From assembly GCF_003668635.1 (NCBI RefSeq), contig NZ_RCWH01000001.1:1-64000 (forward strand): DNA of 64,000 nucleotides, read 5' to 3'. Below the pieces are notes generated by a model, which ran no database searches, was not told where the DNA came from, and was given only the letters and a program-made list of their open reading frames with translations. This document shows positions 25,675-35,248 of this stretch, in pieces. The translations under genes and the position numbers were made by a program. This DNA is from Planomicrobium sp. Y74. Lineage in GTDB: Bacteria > Bacillota > Bacilli > Bacillales_A > Planococcaceae. The first letter of the stretch is position 1; every line of letters begins with the position of its first letter.

Positions 25675-26853
25675 TTACTCGGATGCAGGTTTTTCTTTCA
25701 ATAAATAAGCAAACACCATTAACATGGCAATAAACCCAAGAAACAGGCTCAATGAGATCATATGGTTTTGGAACCGGTCATAGAATAAGCCGATGGCAAA
25801 AGGTGTAAGCGCGGAAATGATGTATCCTCCGGACTGGATCATCGCCGTCCAGCTATTGACGTCGTCCGGCGTAGAGTTTTCATCCAACGGCATCATTAAT
25901 GCCAACGGGAACAAACCACCGAGTGTGATGCCCAGGCAAATCGCTGCAGGCCAGATAAAGGCAATGCTCGCAAACATCAGCAGTAGAACACCAAACGCTC
26001 CGAATCCAAGACTGACCATAATCCATAAATGGCGGCTGGGCCATTTTTCAAGCAACAGCGGAATCGACAAGTTACAGGCGATCTGAACAGTCGACATGAC
26101 AGTCAGGACCGCACCGGCAACCAGAATCGACATCCCTTTTTCGATGGCAATCGGTGCAAGCCAGGTAATGATTGAAAAAAACAATGCTGACTGGAAACCG
26201 AAAAACAGCAGCATATACCACGCACGCCTGTTTTGCCAGGGCGAAACGACAGCCACGCCCTCCATCGGAATTTCAGCTACTTCGGCAGCCGGCTCCTTAA
26301 CACGAAGCCATAAGATAATCGCCGCAATCGACAACAGCCCCCAGCTCGCCAGTGCAGCAGGCCATCCCGCGACCGCATAAAAGACGCCCGTTAACCCCGC
26401 TGCCAATGTTGCCCCGAGCCCCATTCCAAATGAATAGACGCCGATCAATGAAGCAGTCCGGGTCGGGAAATTCCTTTTAATCATTGCAGACAGCAACGGG
26501 CTGATGATGGCGATCGATAAACCGATAAAAAACGCACTGGCCAACAATACAGGATACGTTGGGAGAAATCCACGAAGCAATGTGAATGCCCCGATCGCCG
26601 TCAATAAAATCGCGATGGATTTTTTCAGTCCCAGTTTCTTATTGAAAACTACTGCCAGCGGCGCAAACAACCCCATGCAAAAAACCGGCACCGAAGTAAG
26701 CAGGCTTACCTGGCTGCTGGTCAGTGAAAGATCTTCCCTTATCGTATCCAGCAGCGGGCCGATTGAAGATATTGCCGGCCGTAAATTGATGGAGACAAAA
26801 AGAATTGCCAGCACCATTATGCCAAGCGCGGATTTTTTTTGCTTGTCTGTCAA
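25675..26853 (-). CDS. CynX/NimT-type MFS transporter
   Basis: A 392-residue major facilitator with about twelve hydrophobic segments. The N-terminus FVSINLRPAISSIGPLL, then LLTSVPVFCMGLFAPLA, matches the CynX/NimT (cyanate/2-nitroimidazole) branch. The usual MFS loop between helices 2 and 3 is modified. The substrate cannot be named. I start at the TTG at 26853, because AAAGGGGTG lies nine bases upstream; an in-frame TTG nine codons earlier has no site. It is the first gene of a likely three-gene unit with the HAD and GNAT genes. Confidence 0.85.
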   Translation of the reverse strand: MTDKQKKSALGIMVLAILFVSINLRPAISSIGPLLDTIREDLSLTSSQVSLLTSVPVFCMGLFAPLAVVFNKKLGLKKSIAILLTAIGAFTLLRGFLPTYPVLLASAFFIGLSIAIISPLLSAMIKRNFPTRTASLIGVYSFGMGLGATLAAGLTGVFYAVAGWPAALASWGLLSIAAIILWLRVKEPAAEVAEIPMEGVAVVSPWQNRRAWYMLLFFGFQSALFFSIITWLAPIAIEKGMSILVAGAVLTVMSTVQIACNLSIPLLLEKWPSRHLWIMVSLGFGAFGVLLLMFASIAFIWPAAICLGITLGGLFPLALMMPLDENSTPDDVNSWTAMIQSGGYIISALTPFAIGLFYDRFQNHMISLSLFLGFIAMLMVFAYLLKEKPASE

Positions 26854-26886
26854 AATATAAACACCCCTTTCCGACGCCAATCAAAC

Positions 26887-26915
26887 TTGTGTTCGCCACA
26901 AAAATTTATTAAAAT
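26887..26915 (+). promoter_or_regulatory. Promoter of the 78-codon gene
   Basis: TTGTGT (26887-26892), 17 bases, TAAAAT (26910-26915); the gene's ATG follows 27 bases later. Confidence 0.55.
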
Positions 26916-26941
26916 AAAAGCAGTGAAAGGCGGTTACATCT

Positions 26942-27178
26942 ATGAAAATCGTAAATTGGAGCTATGCTAAACGCTATAATATAAAAGCCATTTTTGATGA
27001 ATTCCCGCATGTGGTCGTATGGTTCCGCCAAATTGGCGGCTATTATTTCATATTCACCATGAAAGGCCTGACCCCGGAACACATTCCTACACGGCGCGAT
27101 TATGTAAAAATGGAGTATTTACTCAACAAAGACCTCGGTATGCTTGAAGCTTATAAGGAACGGAAGTATAAGATATAA
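26942..27178 (+). CDS. Small conserved-looking hypothetical protein
   Basis: A 78-residue soluble, basic protein (MKIVNWSYAKRYNIKAIFDEF..., ending KERKYKI) rich in aromatic residues. I do not recognise a family. It is probably real: GAAAGGCGG stands at a suitable distance before the ATG, a good -35/-10 pair lies upstream, and amino-acid composition is normal. It lies between the CynX-type gene (divergent) and ykpA (same strand, 122 bases downstream). No catalytic motif, signal peptide or membrane segment is visible. Confidence 0.6.
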   Translation: MKIVNWSYAKRYNIKAIFDEFPHVVVWFRQIGGYYFIFTMKGLTPEHIPTRRDYVKMEYLLNKDLGMLEAYKERKYKI

Positions 27179-27258
27179 TTTAAATATCTCTTATCAAACC
27201 GCACTCTTATAGTTTAACGAACACCGCGTTCAGATGCTATCTGTTTTTGGCCATTTCA

Positions 27259-27267
27259 TGGTATACT
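27259..27267 (+). promoter_or_regulatory. Extended -10 element upstream of ykpA
   Basis: TGGTATACT, a TGn-extended -10 box, stands 34 bases before the ykpA start. A -35 box is weak or absent, as is common for extended -10 promoters. Confidence 0.5.
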
Positions 27268-27300
27268 AATTGCATTGTGAAATTTAGGAGGTACGTATTA

Positions 27301-28908
27301 ATGATAGCAGTAAATGATGTAAGTTTACGTTTCGGTGACCGTAAATTATTCGAGGACGTGAACATCCAATTCAACCCGGGAAATTGCTACGGACTGATCG
27401 GAGCCAATGGTGCCGGTAAATCGACGTTCATCAAAATTCTTTCCGGTGAACTCGAAGCACAATCCGGCAATGTCTACATGGGATCAGGCGAACGCCTGGC
27501 TGTGTTGAAGCAGGACCACTTCGAATACGAGGAAAAGCAAGTTCTCGATACCGTAATGATGGGCTATAAAAAATTGTATGATGTTATGACAGAGAAAAAC
27601 GCCATCTATATGAAAGAAGATTTTTCTGATGAAGACGGCATGCGCGCTGCTGAGCTTGAAGGCGAATTTGCCGAGCTGAACGGCTGGGAAGCAGAATCTG
27701 AAGCTGCAATCCTTTTGCAGGGTCTTGGAATTTCAGATAATCTCCACGACAAGAAAATGGCAGAACTTTCCGGTTCCGATAAAGTGAAAGTGCTATTGGC
27801 ACAAGCGCTTTTCGGTAAACCTGACGTTCTTCTTCTGGATGAGCCTACCAACCACTTGGATCTTAAAGCGATTCAGTGGCTGGAAGATTTCCTCATGAAC
27901 TTTGAAAACACTGTCATCGTCGTATCGCATGACCGCCACTTTTTGAATAAAGTCTGTACCCATATTGCAGATTTGGATTTCGGCAAAATCCAGCTTTATG
28001 TAGGAAACTATGATTTCTGGTACGAATCAAGCCAATTGGCGACTCGCCTGGCATCTGACCAGAACTCTAAAAAAGAAGAAAAGATCAAAGAATTACAAGC
28101 CTTTATCGCCCGCTTCTCCGCCAATGCTTCCAAATCGAAGCAAGCTACGTCGCGGAAAAAAATGCTTGATAAAATCGAGTTGGACGATATCCGCCCTTCT
28201 TCAAGAAAATATCCGTTCGTCAACTTTACGATCGGCCGCGAAATCGGCAATGACGTTTTAACGGTTAAAGACTTGAGCCAAACAGTGGATGGCAACAAAC
28301 TGCTGAGCGGCGTCAGCTTCAATATGAACAAAGACGATAAAATTGTATTGATCGGTGACCCTCTCGCTAAGTCTGCCCTGCTTCGCATATTGGCAGAAGA
28401 AGACGAGCCCGAAGAAGGCTATGCACGCTGGGGCGTTACAACTTCACGCGCTTACCTTCCGATTGACAACACAGCTTATTTCGAAGGCAGCGAGTTGTCG
28501 CTAGTCGATTGGCTGCGCCAGTATTCACCGGAAGATGAAAGTGAAACATTCCTTCGCGGATTCCTCGGAAGAATGCTGTTCTCCGGCGAAGAAGTGAAAA
28601 AGAAACCATCTGTATTATCAGGTGGCGAAAAAGTCCGTTGCATGCTTTCTAAAATGATGCTGTCCCACGCCAATGTCCTGTTATTGGATGAACCAACCAA
28701 CCATTTGGACTTGGAGTCAATCCAGGCATTGAACAATGGCATGATCGCTTTCAAAGGCGCAATGGTCTTCACATCACATGACCATCAGTTCATCCAGACA
28801 GTTGCCAATCGTGTAATTGAAATCCGTGAAGACGGTACAATCCTCGACAAACAATTGACTTACGATGAATTTCTTGAATGGAAAGAATCACAAGGCATCA
28901 CTAACTAA
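27301..28908 (+). CDS. ykpA: ABC-F family ATPase YkpA
   Basis: A 535-residue ABC-F protein without membrane parts; the family acts on ribosomes as translation factors. Domain 1 has Walker A GANGAGKST, signature LSGSDKVKV and Walker B VLLLDEPTNHLD. A long charged linker (about residues 240-300) connects to domain 2, which has signature LSGGEKVRC and Walker B VLLLDEPTNHLD. The second P-loop is IGDPLAKSALLRIL, not GxxGxGKST, so ATP binding at that site may be altered. The sequence around FLRGFLGRMLFSGEEV is typical of the YkpA/YbiT branch. AGGAGG lies before ATG 27301; the longer frame upstream lacks a site. Confidence 0.93.
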   Translation: MIAVNDVSLRFGDRKLFEDVNIQFNPGNCYGLIGANGAGKSTFIKILSGELEAQSGNVYMGSGERLAVLKQDHFEYEEKQVLDTVMMGYKKLYDVMTEKNAIYMKEDFSDEDGMRAAELEGEFAELNGWEAESEAAILLQGLGISDNLHDKKMAELSGSDKVKVLLAQALFGKPDVLLLDEPTNHLDLKAIQWLEDFLMNFENTVIVVSHDRHFLNKVCTHIADLDFGKIQLYVGNYDFWYESSQLATRLASDQNSKKEEKIKELQAFIARFSANASKSKQATSRKKMLDKIELDDIRPSSRKYPFVNFTIGREIGNDVLTVKDLSQTVDGNKLLSGVSFNMNKDDKIVLIGDPLAKSALLRILAEEDEPEEGYARWGVTTSRAYLPIDNTAYFEGSELSLVDWLRQYSPEDESETFLRGFLGRMLFSGEEVKKKPSVLSGGEKVRCMLSKMMLSHANVLLLDEPTNHLDLESIQALNNGMIAFKGAMVFTSHDHQFIQTVANRVIEIREDGTILDKQLTYDEFLEWKESQGITN

Positions 28909-28918
28909 GCCAAAAGAA

Positions 28919-28953
28919 ATCCCGCCACACTTTAAAAGTGTGGCGGGATTTTT
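28919..28953. terminator. Bidirectional terminator between ykpA and the YkvA-like gene
   Basis: CCCGCCACACTTT and AAAGTGTGGCGGG form a perfect stem followed by ATTTTT on the plus strand. It also lies just beyond the minus-strand gene ending at 28959. Confidence 0.9.
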
Positions 28954-28958
28954 CTGTT

Positions 28959-29435
28959 TTATTTAAGGAAACGTTTCACCATTTTACCTGCTGGCAAACG
29001 AGATGCCCATTTGTTTCCTGTGCTGGCCAATCTGCTGACTACCATAAGCAGATCTTCATCACCAGCCCAATGGGATGTTACAACTTCCTTCGGATACTTG
29101 TTCAACAATGAGTTTACAATATAAACTGCCACAACCACATCATCGGCAAAACCGGCAGGCCCCATAATAACTTCAGGCAGTAAGTCGACCGGTGCAAAGA
29201 AATAAAGGATTCCCGCTCCGATCATCGACTTGCTTTTGCTGTCGATGCGACTGTCAAGCATCATTTTCATCAACAAATGGAAGAAATCCGGAGCAAACAA
29301 TACATACTTCAGGAATTTGCTTCCCTTGCCGTCTTTACTTTCTACCCAGTTATGGATTTTATATCGCAGCTTCTGATAAAAATCACGTTGATCTTCTTCG
29401 CTTGGAAGTGGTTTTTTCAGATTTTCGTTCGTCAT
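28959..29435 (-). CDS. YkvA family DUF1232 protein
   Basis: A 158-residue protein with the DUF1232 core: IGAGILYFFAPVDLLPEVIMG followed by GFADDVVVAVYIVNSLLNKY. The motif P-x-D-L-L/I-P with a following DD pair defines the family, in which it forms a membrane-associated helix pair. Other parts are charged and probably cytoplasmic. No biochemical role is established. I start at MTNENLK, because GGGGGAG is placed correctly there; seven codons upstream another ATG lacks spacing. It is convergent with ykpA and shares its terminator. Confidence 0.88.
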   Translation of the reverse strand: MTNENLKKPLPSEEDQRDFYQKLRYKIHNWVESKDGKGSKFLKYVLFAPDFFHLLMKMMLDSRIDSKSKSMIGAGILYFFAPVDLLPEVIMGPAGFADDVVVAVYIVNSLLNKYPKEVVTSHWAGDEDLLMVVSRLASTGNKWASRLPAGKMVKRFLK

Positions 29436-29516
29436 TGGTTCTCCCCCTAATTCCATAATTATTATTATTATTATAACCGTCGCTGTTCAAAGAAAAAGCT
29501 ATCGCCCAAAAAGAAT

Positions 29517-29741
29517 TTAAAATTTCATGGTCACGTTTGTAGCGACACGCTCTCTTTCCGGATTTCCTTCAATAATATTGAATTTAACTTCCTGCCCAGG
29601 CATCAATACACCCAGATCCATATTGATTGATATCGTTTCGACGAAAAATTCCTCACCGTTCTCAGCCGTTATATAACCATATCCTTTATCTCCATCAAAC
29701 CATTTCACTTTTCCTTCGCCCCATATCACTTCATCAGCCAT
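29517..29741 (-). CDS. Divergent cold-shock-domain protein
   Basis: A 74-residue single cold-shock domain. The RNP1 region reads KVKWFDGDKGYGYITAENG (canonical Csp: KWFN-KGFGFI). The RNP2 position reads EEFFVETISINMD, where usual Csp proteins have DVFVHFSAI, so the conserved Phe-Val-His is altered. The C-terminus GQEVKFNIIEGNPERERVATN fits the last two strands. It is nine residues longer at the N-terminus than standard Csp. AGGAGG precedes the ATG. It probably binds single-stranded nucleic acid with changed specificity; a canonical Csp is encoded at 32533. Confidence 0.85.
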   Translation of the reverse strand: MADEVIWGEGKVKWFDGDKGYGYITAENGEEFFVETISINMDLGVLMPGQEVKFNIIEGNPERERVATNVTMKF

Positions 29742-29834
29742 AAAAATAAACCTCCTAATTTCATATCCTCGATACTTTTTTATACCCTCCCATGCCAGCC
29801 GTTTAAACTTCTTCTATAACAGGCTGTCTGCTTC

Positions 29835-29866
29835 CATTAAAAGAGGCCCACAAAAGTGGACCTCCA
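29835..29866 (-). terminator. Terminator of the thermolysin gene
   Basis: GAGGCCCAC (29843-29851) and GTGGACCTC (29856-29864) pair around AAAA. On the minus strand the stem is followed by TTTTAAT. It lies 33 bases beyond the protease stop. Confidence 0.7.
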
Positions 29867-29896
29867 ACATACGTTTTTCTATTTGGTTGATTTGAA

Positions 29897-31940
<2,044 letters not shown>

Positions 31941-32360
31941 ATGTCAGCATTATTCACAACATCTGCAACAGCCACGGGAGGTCGTAAAGGAAGAGTCGTT
32001 TCCGATGACAAGGTATTGGATCTTCAACTAATTTCTCCGAAAGAATTGGGTGGACCCGGAGGTGAAGGCACAACTCCTGAACAGTTATTTGCAGCAGGAT
32101 ATGCCGCCTGTTTTGATGGAGCATTGGATGTAATCATTTTAAAAGAAAAAGCGGAAGTCTCCAGTACTTCCGTCAAAGCCGATGTTCACTTCCTCAAAGA
32201 TGAAAGTGATGACGGCTACAAGATTGCTGTTGCGCTAAATGCCCATCTGGAAGGCGTGGATGAAGCAACTGCCAAAGACCTCGTAAATAAAGCGCACGCA
32301 TTCTGCCCCTACTCAAAAGCGACCAATGGCAATATCGACGTTGAATTGAACATAATTTAA
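31941..32360 (+). CDS. ohr: Organic hydroperoxide resistance protein
   Basis: A 139-residue Ohr/OsmC-type peroxidase. Both reactive cysteines are present: AAGYAACFDGALDV holds the peroxidatic Cys (about residue 54) and HAFCPYSKATNGN the resolving Cys (about 118). GRVVSDDKVLDLQL and GGPGGEGTTPEQLFA also match the family. Ohr reduces fatty-acid and other organic hydroperoxides in the cytoplasm with lipoylated proteins as electron donors. AAAGGGG lies upstream of the ATG. No OhrR repressor gene is adjacent, which differs from many species. It is monocistronic, with its own terminator. Confidence 0.95.
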   Translation: MSALFTTSATATGGRKGRVVSDDKVLDLQLISPKELGGPGGEGTTPEQLFAAGYAACFDGALDVIILKEKAEVSSTSVKADVHFLKDESDDGYKIAVALNAHLEGVDEATAKDLVNKAHAFCPYSKATNGNIDVELNII

Positions 32361-32392
32361 AAAATGAGCTTAGTTTCCTTATCAATTAAAAT

Positions 32393-32437
32393 AAACCTGA
32401 TGGAGAAAAATCATTGATTTTTCTCCATCAGGTTTTA
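32393..32437 (+). terminator. Terminator of ohr
   Basis: AACCTGATGGAGAAAAATCA and the complementary TTTCTCCATCAGGTTTT arm form a long perfect stem with a T-rich end. It may also stop minus-strand readthrough from csp. Confidence 0.9.
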
Positions 32438-32495
32438 TTATTGGAAAACATTTAACGAAACTTCCTTTGACGTCTGCCCTTTAAGTTTTAAGACC

Positions 32496-32526
32496 AAAAA
32501 AAGAGCCGCTCACAATGAGCAGCCCT
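32496..32526 (-). terminator. Terminator of csp
   Basis: GAGCCGCTCA (32503-32512) pairs with the TGAGCAGCCC arm (32516-32525). On the minus strand seven Ts follow. It lies just beyond the csp stop. Confidence 0.85.
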
Positions 32527-32532
32527 TGGAGA

Positions 32533-32733
32533 TTACAATTTAGTTACGTTTGTAGCTTGAGGTCCGCGGTTGCCTTCCTCTACTTCAAATTCAACTTTTT
32601 GTCCTTCGTCAAGCGTTTTAAAGCCTTCGCCTTGAATCGCTGAGAAGTGTACGAATACGTCATCTCCGCCTTCAACTTCAATGAAGCCGAAACCTTTTTC
32701 TGAGTTAAACCATTTTACTGTACCTTCTTGCAT
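32533..32733 (-). CDS. csp: Cold-shock protein (canonical Csp)
   Basis: A 66-residue cold-shock protein with intact RNA-binding motifs: [20 protein letters not shown] (RNP1) and [14 protein letters not shown] (RNP2), and the usual C-terminus [13 protein letters not shown]. It binds single-stranded RNA and acts as an RNA chaperone and antiterminator. I start at MQEGTVK, with CAGGAGG upstream; the longer frame enters the leader. The leader is about 140 bases, driven by a near-consensus promoter (32881-32909), and contains a terminator-like hairpin (32783-32845). Expression is therefore probably controlled at the RNA level. Confidence 0.96.
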   Translation of the reverse strand: MQEGTVKWFNSEKGFGFIEVEGGDDVFVHFSAIQGEGFKTLDEGQKVEFEVEEGNRGPQATNVTKL

Positions 32734-32782
32734 GTTAAAAAACCTCCTGGTAATAAAAAAATTTTCAATATGGAATTTCAAT

Positions 32783-32845
32783 AAAAAAATTCACATATTT
32801 CAAAAAGTACCAACACTTGCTGATCACTTTTTGGAATATGTGAAT
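32783..32845 (-). promoter_or_regulatory. Terminator-like attenuator hairpin in the csp leader
   Basis: On the minus strand a stem of about 19 pairs (arms 32826-32845 and 32789-32808, one mismatch) encloses a 17-base loop. Seven Ts follow at once (32783-32789). It lies between the csp promoter and its start codon, ending about 50 bases before the ATG, so it would stop transcription unless melted or bypassed. Confidence 0.85.
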
Positions 32846-32880
32846 AGCTGTTTGTGGTGAAGATAGTATTTATTTCCTTA

Positions 32881-32909
32881 ATAATACCTAAATTGCGTGT
32901 AAGTGTCAA
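32881..32909 (-). promoter_or_regulatory. csp promoter
   Basis: On the minus strand a perfect TTGACA (32904-32909) and TATTAT (32881-32886) are separated by exactly 17 bases. Transcription would start near 32874, giving a 5' leader of about 140 bases. Confidence 0.85.
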
Positions 32910-33157
32910 ACAAATCTAAATATTTATAATTATTTTTTTGTGAAACTGTTTCTTTCCAGTGCATTTCAATTTCTCTAATTGCATTTTGCCAAATCGTATG
33001 GCATCTGTCCAGTAAAAAGCCTCTCCAGTATGGTCAAATTCTGAAGTTTGTATTGCCCCTGCCTTTCCCGTAAAATGGGGATAAAGAAACTCAGGACGAA
33101 ACTTTTCAGACATTCAATCGTATATATAAGGAATAGCATTGAAGGAGTGACTTTCGC

Positions 33158-33856
33158 ATGAAGCGAGTCCAAAACTTTATAAGACGCCAGTCGGTCAGCC
33201 TCCCGATTACGGGAGTGATGTTCCCCATTCTTTACCTGGGTGCGGAAATCGGATTGCTCGCTTCAGGAGCAGTGGCAGCCGGAACCTATCTTGCCAGTAA
33301 TTCAACGATCAAACAAGTACAATTCTCTTCCACTTCCAAGGAATTGGGGATGACGAGAAGTGAATATAAACATGTACTCAAACAAGTCCAGGAAGCGAAA
33401 ACAAAAACAAAACGGCTGCAAGGCCATTATTACCGAGTACGCTCTATTTCTTCCTTCAGGCAATTGATGGAGATGACAAAGCTTGCGAACAAAATCATCA
33501 CTGTCGTTCAGCAAAACCCGAGAAAGTTTTATCTGGCTGAGTCCTTTTTTTATTCGCATCTGGATTCTGCGATGGAGTTGACCGAAAAATACACTTTACT
33601 GGTCGGGCAGCCTGTGAAAGACCGCGACATCAAAATCGCCTTGCAGGACACACGCGAAACCCTGCAGTCGATGAATCGAGTTATGGAAAATGATTTGAAG
33701 AAAGTGCTGTCTTCCGATGTGGAACAGCTTCGGATGGAACTTGACTATGCCCGCCTGGCAGTCGACAAACAGCAAAATCAGAAACTATTGGTTCAACCCC
33801 TGACCGATGACGAAGGAGACGTGGAAAATGAACGAAAATCAATCGACACGAAGTGA
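33158..33856 (+). CDS. xpaC: XpaC family protein
   Basis: A 232-residue protein of the XpaC (5-bromo-4-chloroindolyl phosphate hydrolysis) family. The N-terminus has a hydrophobic double segment (about residues 14-45: [20 protein letters not shown]...). A mainly helical, charged domain follows, with [18 protein letters not shown] and a late [19 protein letters not shown]. The hydrolytic name comes from an old phenotype, and the true role is unknown. GAAGGAG precedes the ATG. It overlaps the TelA-like gene by 29 bases, the same pair as xpaC-yaaN in B. subtilis, which suggests the two proteins act together at the membrane. Confidence 0.9.
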   Translation: MKRVQNFIRRQSVSLPITGVMFPILYLGAEIGLLASGAVAAGTYLASNSTIKQVQFSSTSKELGMTRSEYKHVLKQVQEAKTKTKRLQGHYYRVRSISSFRQLMEMTKLANKIITVVQQNPRKFYLAESFFYSHLDSAMELTEKYTLLVGQPVKDRDIKIALQDTRETLQSMNRVMENDLKKVLSSDVEQLRMELDYARLAVDKQQNQKLLVQPLTDDEGDVENERKSIDTK

Positions 33857-35006
33857 ATTGGATGATTTGCTGGAATCGCCATTCGGCATCCAGATGGAAA
33901 AAGAGCAATCCCCTGCCGAACAGCAATCCGGCCGTCCTGTCCTGTTAATGGACAAATTATCAAATGAGGACAAGAAAAAAGCGCAGGAGCTGGCGAAACA
34001 GATTCCAGCTGGTAACCATGAAGCGATTTTAACATACGGCGCGAATGCACAAAGCCAGCTCGGCAATTTCTCTCATAAGATGCTAGACCATGTACAGCAG
34101 AAAGATATCGGCCCGGTAGGCGACGTATTGCATGACTTGATGAAGAAATTGCAGGAGCTGAATCCGGAAGAATTGACGGAGACGAAAAAATCCGGCATCC
34201 GGAAGCTGTTTGCGAAAGCTAAGTACTCTGTTCAGGAAATCATGACCAAATACCAAAAACTGAGCACGCAAGTCGACCGCATCAGCATCCAGCTGGACCA
34301 TTCAAAGCGCGGTCTGCTGGAAGATGTGCAAATGCTCGAAGAATTGTACGATCAGAACAAAATGTATTTCCAGGCACTCAATGTCTACATCGCCGCCGCT
34401 GAATTAAAACGTGATGAAATCCTGAACGAGACCATCCCGGCACTCCGCAAAAAAGCGGAGGCATCCGATGACCAGATGGCTTATCAGGAAGTCAACGATA
34501 TGGTGCAATTTGTCGACCGTTTGGACAAACGTTTATATGATCTCCAGTTGTCCAGGCAAATCACCATCCAGAGCGCACCGCAAATCCGGATGATCCAGCA
34601 GACCAACCAGACTTTGGCTGAGAAGATCCAGTCGTCTATCATGACTTCGATTCCGCTTTGGAAAAACCAGATTGCAATCGCTTTGACGCTCAATAAACAG
34701 ATGAAAGCCGTGGAAGCTCAGAAACAGGTTACTTCCACCACCAATGATCTTTTATTGAAAAACTCCGAAATGCTGAAAATGAATTCAATTGAAACCGCTA
34801 AGGAAAATGAACGCGGCATCATCGAAATCGAAACACTGAAGAAAACTCAGGAAAATCTGCTTACCACTATAGAAGAGACTTTGCAGATCCAAAGCGAAGG
34901 ACGCAAGAACCGCCGTGCCGCTGAAATGGAAATCGGCAAAATGGAAGTGGAACTTAAACAGCGCCTGCTGGCGATCCACGAAGGCGAAAACTCCAGAAAC
35001 CAATAA
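33828..35006 (+). CDS. TelA/YaaN-like protein (toxic anion resistance family)
   Basis: A 392-residue, almost entirely helical and coiled-coil protein. The central part, [16 protein letters not shown] followed by [20 protein letters not shown] and the [20 protein letters not shown] segment, is the TelA family core. TelA-like proteins are named for tellurite resistance; their normal role seems to be in envelope or nisin-type stress. The start is ATG 33828 with AAGGAGA upstream; the frame is also open to 33807. It is coupled to xpaC by overlap and closes the operon before a terminator. Confidence 0.9.
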   Translation: MNENQSTRSELDDLLESPFGIQMEKEQSPAEQQSGRPVLLMDKLSNEDKKKAQELAKQIPAGNHEAILTYGANAQSQLGNFSHKMLDHVQQKDIGPVGDVLHDLMKKLQELNPEELTETKKSGIRKLFAKAKYSVQEIMTKYQKLSTQVDRISIQLDHSKRGLLEDVQMLEELYDQNKMYFQALNVYIAAAELKRDEILNETIPALRKKAEASDDQMAYQEVNDMVQFVDRLDKRLYDLQLSRQITIQSAPQIRMIQQTNQTLAEKIQSSIMTSIPLWKNQIAIALTLNKQMKAVEAQKQVTSTTNDLLLKNSEMLKMNSIETAKENERGIIEIETLKKTQENLLTTIEETLQIQSEGRKNRRAAEMEIGKMEVELKQRLLAIHEGENSRNQ

Positions 35007-35010
35007 GAGA

Positions 35011-35046
35011 AAATCCCGTGAAGCAGAATTGCTTCACGGGATTTTT
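35011..35046 (+). terminator. Terminator of xpaC-telA
   Basis: AATCCCGTGAAGCA and TGCTTCACGGGATT pair around GAAT, followed by TTTT. It starts five bases after the stop. Confidence 0.92.
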
Positions 35047-35077
35047 ATGCTTGCGATTTAATTTCCATAATTTAATT

Positions 35078-35150
35078 CCGGACAGTATTTGTGCTGCTCC
35101 GGACAGTATTTTGGATTTCCGGACAGTATTTTTTATCTGCGGACAGTATT
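35078..35150. repeat. Four-copy direct repeat, GGACAGTATT, 20-21 base period
   Basis: GGACAGTATT occurs exactly four times, at 35080, 35101, 35121 and 35141. Three copies are preceded by CC and one by GC. The spacing is 21, 20 and 20 bases, about two DNA helical turns, with unrelated T-rich spacers. It lies between the convergent xpaC-telA and VWA/MoxR operons. The regular phase suggests protein binding sites on one face of the DNA, or a simple expanded repeat. Confidence 0.85.
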
Positions 35151-35248
35151 CCCTTTTAACTGGAAATAATCTCCCGTAAATCAAGAAAAACACGGCAATT
35201 TCATGAAATATAAATGGAAAACGCAAGCTAACAACCGCATACCTGCAT

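Noticed and set aside
32916-33113. Minus-strand frames near the csp promoter
   Set aside because: No ribosome site; low-complexity Lys/Ile tail; overlaps promoter region.
35078-35150. CRISPR-like array
   Set aside because: Repeats are only about 10-12 bases with 8-10 base spacers, far below CRISPR dimensions, and there are no cas genes.
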